62,006 bases of DNA from Sporolactobacillus shoreicorticis (lineage in GTDB: Bacteria; Bacillota; Bacilli; Bacillales; Sporolactobacillaceae). The DNA lies in contig NZ_JAMXWM010000027.1 of the NCBI RefSeq assembly GCF_024125445.1, positions 1 to 62,006 on the forward strand. The letters run 5' to 3'. Below the pieces are notes generated by a model that did not search any database, was not told where the DNA came from, and saw only the letters and a list, made by a program, of their open reading frames with translations. Made by a program: the position numbers and the translations under genes. Positions 62,000 through 62,006 of the stretch are shown one piece after another. Within the stretch, counting starts at the first letter, position 1; each line of letters starts with the position of its first letter.

Positions 62000-62006
62000 G
62001 TACTAT

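Overview
This 62 kb window comes from a low-to-mid GC Gram-positive, most likely a Bacillales member (a Sporolactobacillaceae-like bacterium is my best guess from gene content; no rRNA is present to confirm it). Pointers are strong AAGGAGG-type ribosome sites, many TTG/GTG starts, sigma-A promoters, U-tract terminators, a teichuronic-acid cluster of the Bacillus tua type and a Bacillus-type SpeA decarboxylase. There are 50 confident protein genes (one cut at the left edge). I recognised no tRNA, rRNA, CRISPR array, prophage or intact insertion sequence.

Layout. (1) 1-4.4 kb: end of a transaldolase-like gene, tkt and rpiB (pentose phosphate), then two stand-alone conserved genes. (2) 4.6-10.9 kb: a PatB/MalY C-S lyase, a YheO-type PAS/HTH regulator and a gamma-glutamyl hydrolase on the plus strand, facing an ATP-grasp ligase and two M20D amidohydrolases on the minus strand. 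(3) 11.4-17.4 kb: D-2-hydroxyacid dehydrogenase, a secreted amidase and an aldehyde dehydrogenase, separated by a repeat-rich gap. (4) 17.5-20.2 kb: minus-strand glycosyltransferase and TuaB-like flippase. (5) 20.4-27 kb: CydDC-like ABC pair followed by a complete ECF transporter (S, T, fused A). (6) 28-38.3 kb: a rearranged tua cluster in the order D, glycosyltransferase, B, A, epimerase, E, F, G, H. (7) 38.4-44.1 kb: an operon combining the SpeD/SpeE aminopropyl route with the carboxyspermidine dehydrogenase/decarboxylase route. (8) 44.8-48.8 kb: ArgE/DapE-like deacylase, second YheO-type regulator, PhzF-like protein, methyltransferase. (9) 49-62 kb: divergent peptide-use island with five M20 hydrolases around a complete Opp/Dpp importer.

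How the genes fit together. Regions 2, 8 and 9 share themes: eight M20-family hydrolases in total, two closely related YheO-type regulators, a peptide importer, a gamma-glutamyl hydrolase and a C-S lyase. A 19-bp AT-rich palindromic element lies upstream of the patB gene and again in the divergent promoter of the peptide island (18/19 identical), suggesting one regulon for uptake and cleavage of acylated, gamma-glutamyl or S-conjugated peptides.

Most striking points: both YheO paralogues seem to start at aligned rare codons (AUU and AUC) behind Shine-Dalgarno sites; one operon holds two normally alternative spermidine routes; and a roughly 550-bp non-coding repeat occurs twice, with smaller modules elsewhere. 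Functions are assigned by reading motifs and family resemblance; no search was run.
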